Below are positions 62,601-64,000 of a DNA stretch of 64,000 bases, piece by piece. The notes under the pieces were generated by a model, which made no database searches, had not been told where the DNA came from, and saw only the letters and a program-made list of their open reading frames with translations. Made by a program: the position numbers and the translations under genes. The number at the start of each line of letters is the position of its first letter. Within the stretch, counting starts at the first letter, position 1. Source of the stretch: Caprimulgus europaeus (lineage: Eukaryota; Chordata; Aves; Caprimulgiformes; Caprimulgidae); the NCBI GenBank assembly GCA_907165065.1, contig OU015527.1, forward strand, positions 21,775,686 to 21,839,685, in the 5' to 3' direction.

Positions 62601-64000
62601 CCTTGCTGGCATCCATTCTGGAGTAACTTGGTAGGGCAACAGTTTGATATATGCAGAGTGTACCCTACTTTATTTTGTAATAGGTTCCCCACATAGGCAA
62701 GCTGTTACTCGCACTTCCAAGCAGCACACAGCCAAGCCCTGTGGGCTGGCTTCAGTTGGTGACAACATGCTTCAAACAGTGTGGCTCTGCTCTCGCACTC
62801 CAATGTATGGAGGAATGGAGTTGTCTCATTTATGATTTTTTGCACTTTCTCATTAGCCTTTTCTGATGCTACCTAATTAAAAAATTCCCTCTTTTTCTTC
62901 TGCTGATGTTGAACTATAAGAAACAATTAGAAATAATAAACAAAGACTTCTGTGCTTCCAGGGAGATAGGTTTTTCCTGTGGAATATTTTAAATGCATAT
63001 TTACACACATTTATCTACCAGTTGTCCCCACTGTCAGTTTGATTCTCGTCTTCTCTAAAACATGGCAATTAGTAGAAAGATCAGATTCTCTCTTTCACTT
63101 TATTTAAGTCTTCACTTCCGTATTATATAAAGGGAGTGATACATATATTTATCTTCTCAATTTTGTATTATATATGCGTTACAGCACACGCTTTCTTATT
63201 ACAGAAAGTATGGTGTGGTTTTTAGCTTATCCCAACTTGCTGCCATTTTTTCTTTATAAGTCAGATTTTGTTGCTTTTTAGGGTAACAAACATGGTTCCA
63301 AGTTGTTTAAATACTGTTGAAGGACATAATCACTCTTTCATTTATGGTAGCTATGAGAAAGGCTTGTTTAGACATGATTGTTCTAACATATCAAGTTTAT
63401 GCTTAGAATCTTCTGGAAATTATTTATCTGCACATCTGTTGGTGTATTTGCCCTTAATAATAATAAATACCATATATTTGATAACTTGTTATCAGAGGTA
63501 CTTTAGATTTGGGGTTTTCTGTTTCCTTCCTGCTTTCTCTAGATCCAAGTTTATCTGAGATTTAGGGGTTTTAGTAATATCATATCCCATGGGAGATATT
63601 CTTAAGGATGTTATCAGCAGTGTCTGAAATATTTCTGCATTGGAGAAGCAGATCAAGTCTTGCATATCTTTCTTCTGTAACTATTTACTCAGAGTGTCTA
63701 GAGCTGTCAATGCATGATAAGGAATAGTCTCATAAAAACTACAGAAGTAGATCTATGTATTTTAAGTGTTGTAGATAACACTTTTAAGTGATTTAAATTA
63801 CTTGAAGAAAGTCAACTATTTTTTTCCCACCCATGCAACAGTAATGCATTTTCTTACTAATACAAACGATACAAGAAAGGTCTTATTATTTATGCTATTT
63901 TAATCACTAGATTAGTTTCTTTCTCTGAGAGACCTGGTTCAGCTTAGATAGCTTGTTATGCCACGCTTGATTCAGCTATGTGCATGTGTTATCCAACCAA

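Larger units (their letters stand above)
47951..64000. other. AT-rich gene desert, no gene recognised
   Basis: 16 kb without a recognisable exon, RNA gene or transposon. Visible items are A17 runs at 48170-48186 and 48570-48586, many short chance frames, and the paired palindromes at 53.35 and 53.67 kb listed separately. If synteny with human 9p21 holds, this is the interval between the MIR31 host promoter and MTAP, which would begin beyond the right edge. The frame at 57484-57909 (141 codons, Cys-rich) shows no known family and no splice support. Confidence 0.55.

Overview
The window is bird nuclear DNA, probably a non-galliform (neoavian) species and probably the Z chromosome. The evidence is several broken CR1 LINE copies ending in the typical avian tail, two kinds of avian ERV-type LTR, compact intergenic spacing, and two loci (MCCC2-CARTPT and MIR31) whose human counterparts lie on chromosomes 5q13 and 9p21, both largely represented on the avian Z. 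No bacterial, phage, CRISPR or intact viral system is present. Most open reading frames are chance frames in CpG islands or AT-rich DNA, or remnants of CR1.

Layout. 1-2683 is the last intron of MCCC2 (+). 2684-2801 is its final coding exon, with a poly(A) signal at 2890. After about 6.7 kb without a recognisable gene, a CpG island (about 9230-10780) holds the whole CARTPT gene (+): three coding exons at 9634-9801, 9884-9967 and 10042-10149, split by introns of only 82 and 74 bp, with a TATA box at 9591 and a poly(A) signal at 10975. The protein carries a 12-residue glycine run in the prohormone linker.

From 11.0 to 27.8 kb the DNA is an accessory-like patchwork. It holds CR1 pieces at 13.4, 22.8, 23.7, 24.4-25.4 and 26.35-27.84 kb, LTR pieces at 16.1-16.7 kb, an intact solo LTR with a 5-bp target duplication at 21418-22571, and a small orphan CpG island at 17.33 kb.

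At 34.66-34.75 kb on the minus strand is an excellent hairpin that is the microRNA miR-31. A 1.2-kb CpG island with strong minus-strand splice donors lies at 46.75-47.95 kb, 12.5 kb upstream of the hairpin on its own strand. It is the best candidate promoter of the MIR31 host transcript (MIR31HG-like). The remaining DNA (28-34 kb, 35-46 kb, 48-64 kb) is AT-rich, repeat-poor and without recognisable exons.

The main observations are the unlabelled miR-31 locus with its inferred host promoter, the junction of 5q13-type and 9p21-type synteny between about 11.0 and 34.66 kb, the avian CARTPT architecture, and a pair of near-identical TGACCT-n5-AGGTCA palindromes exactly 320 bp apart at 53.35 and 53.67 kb.
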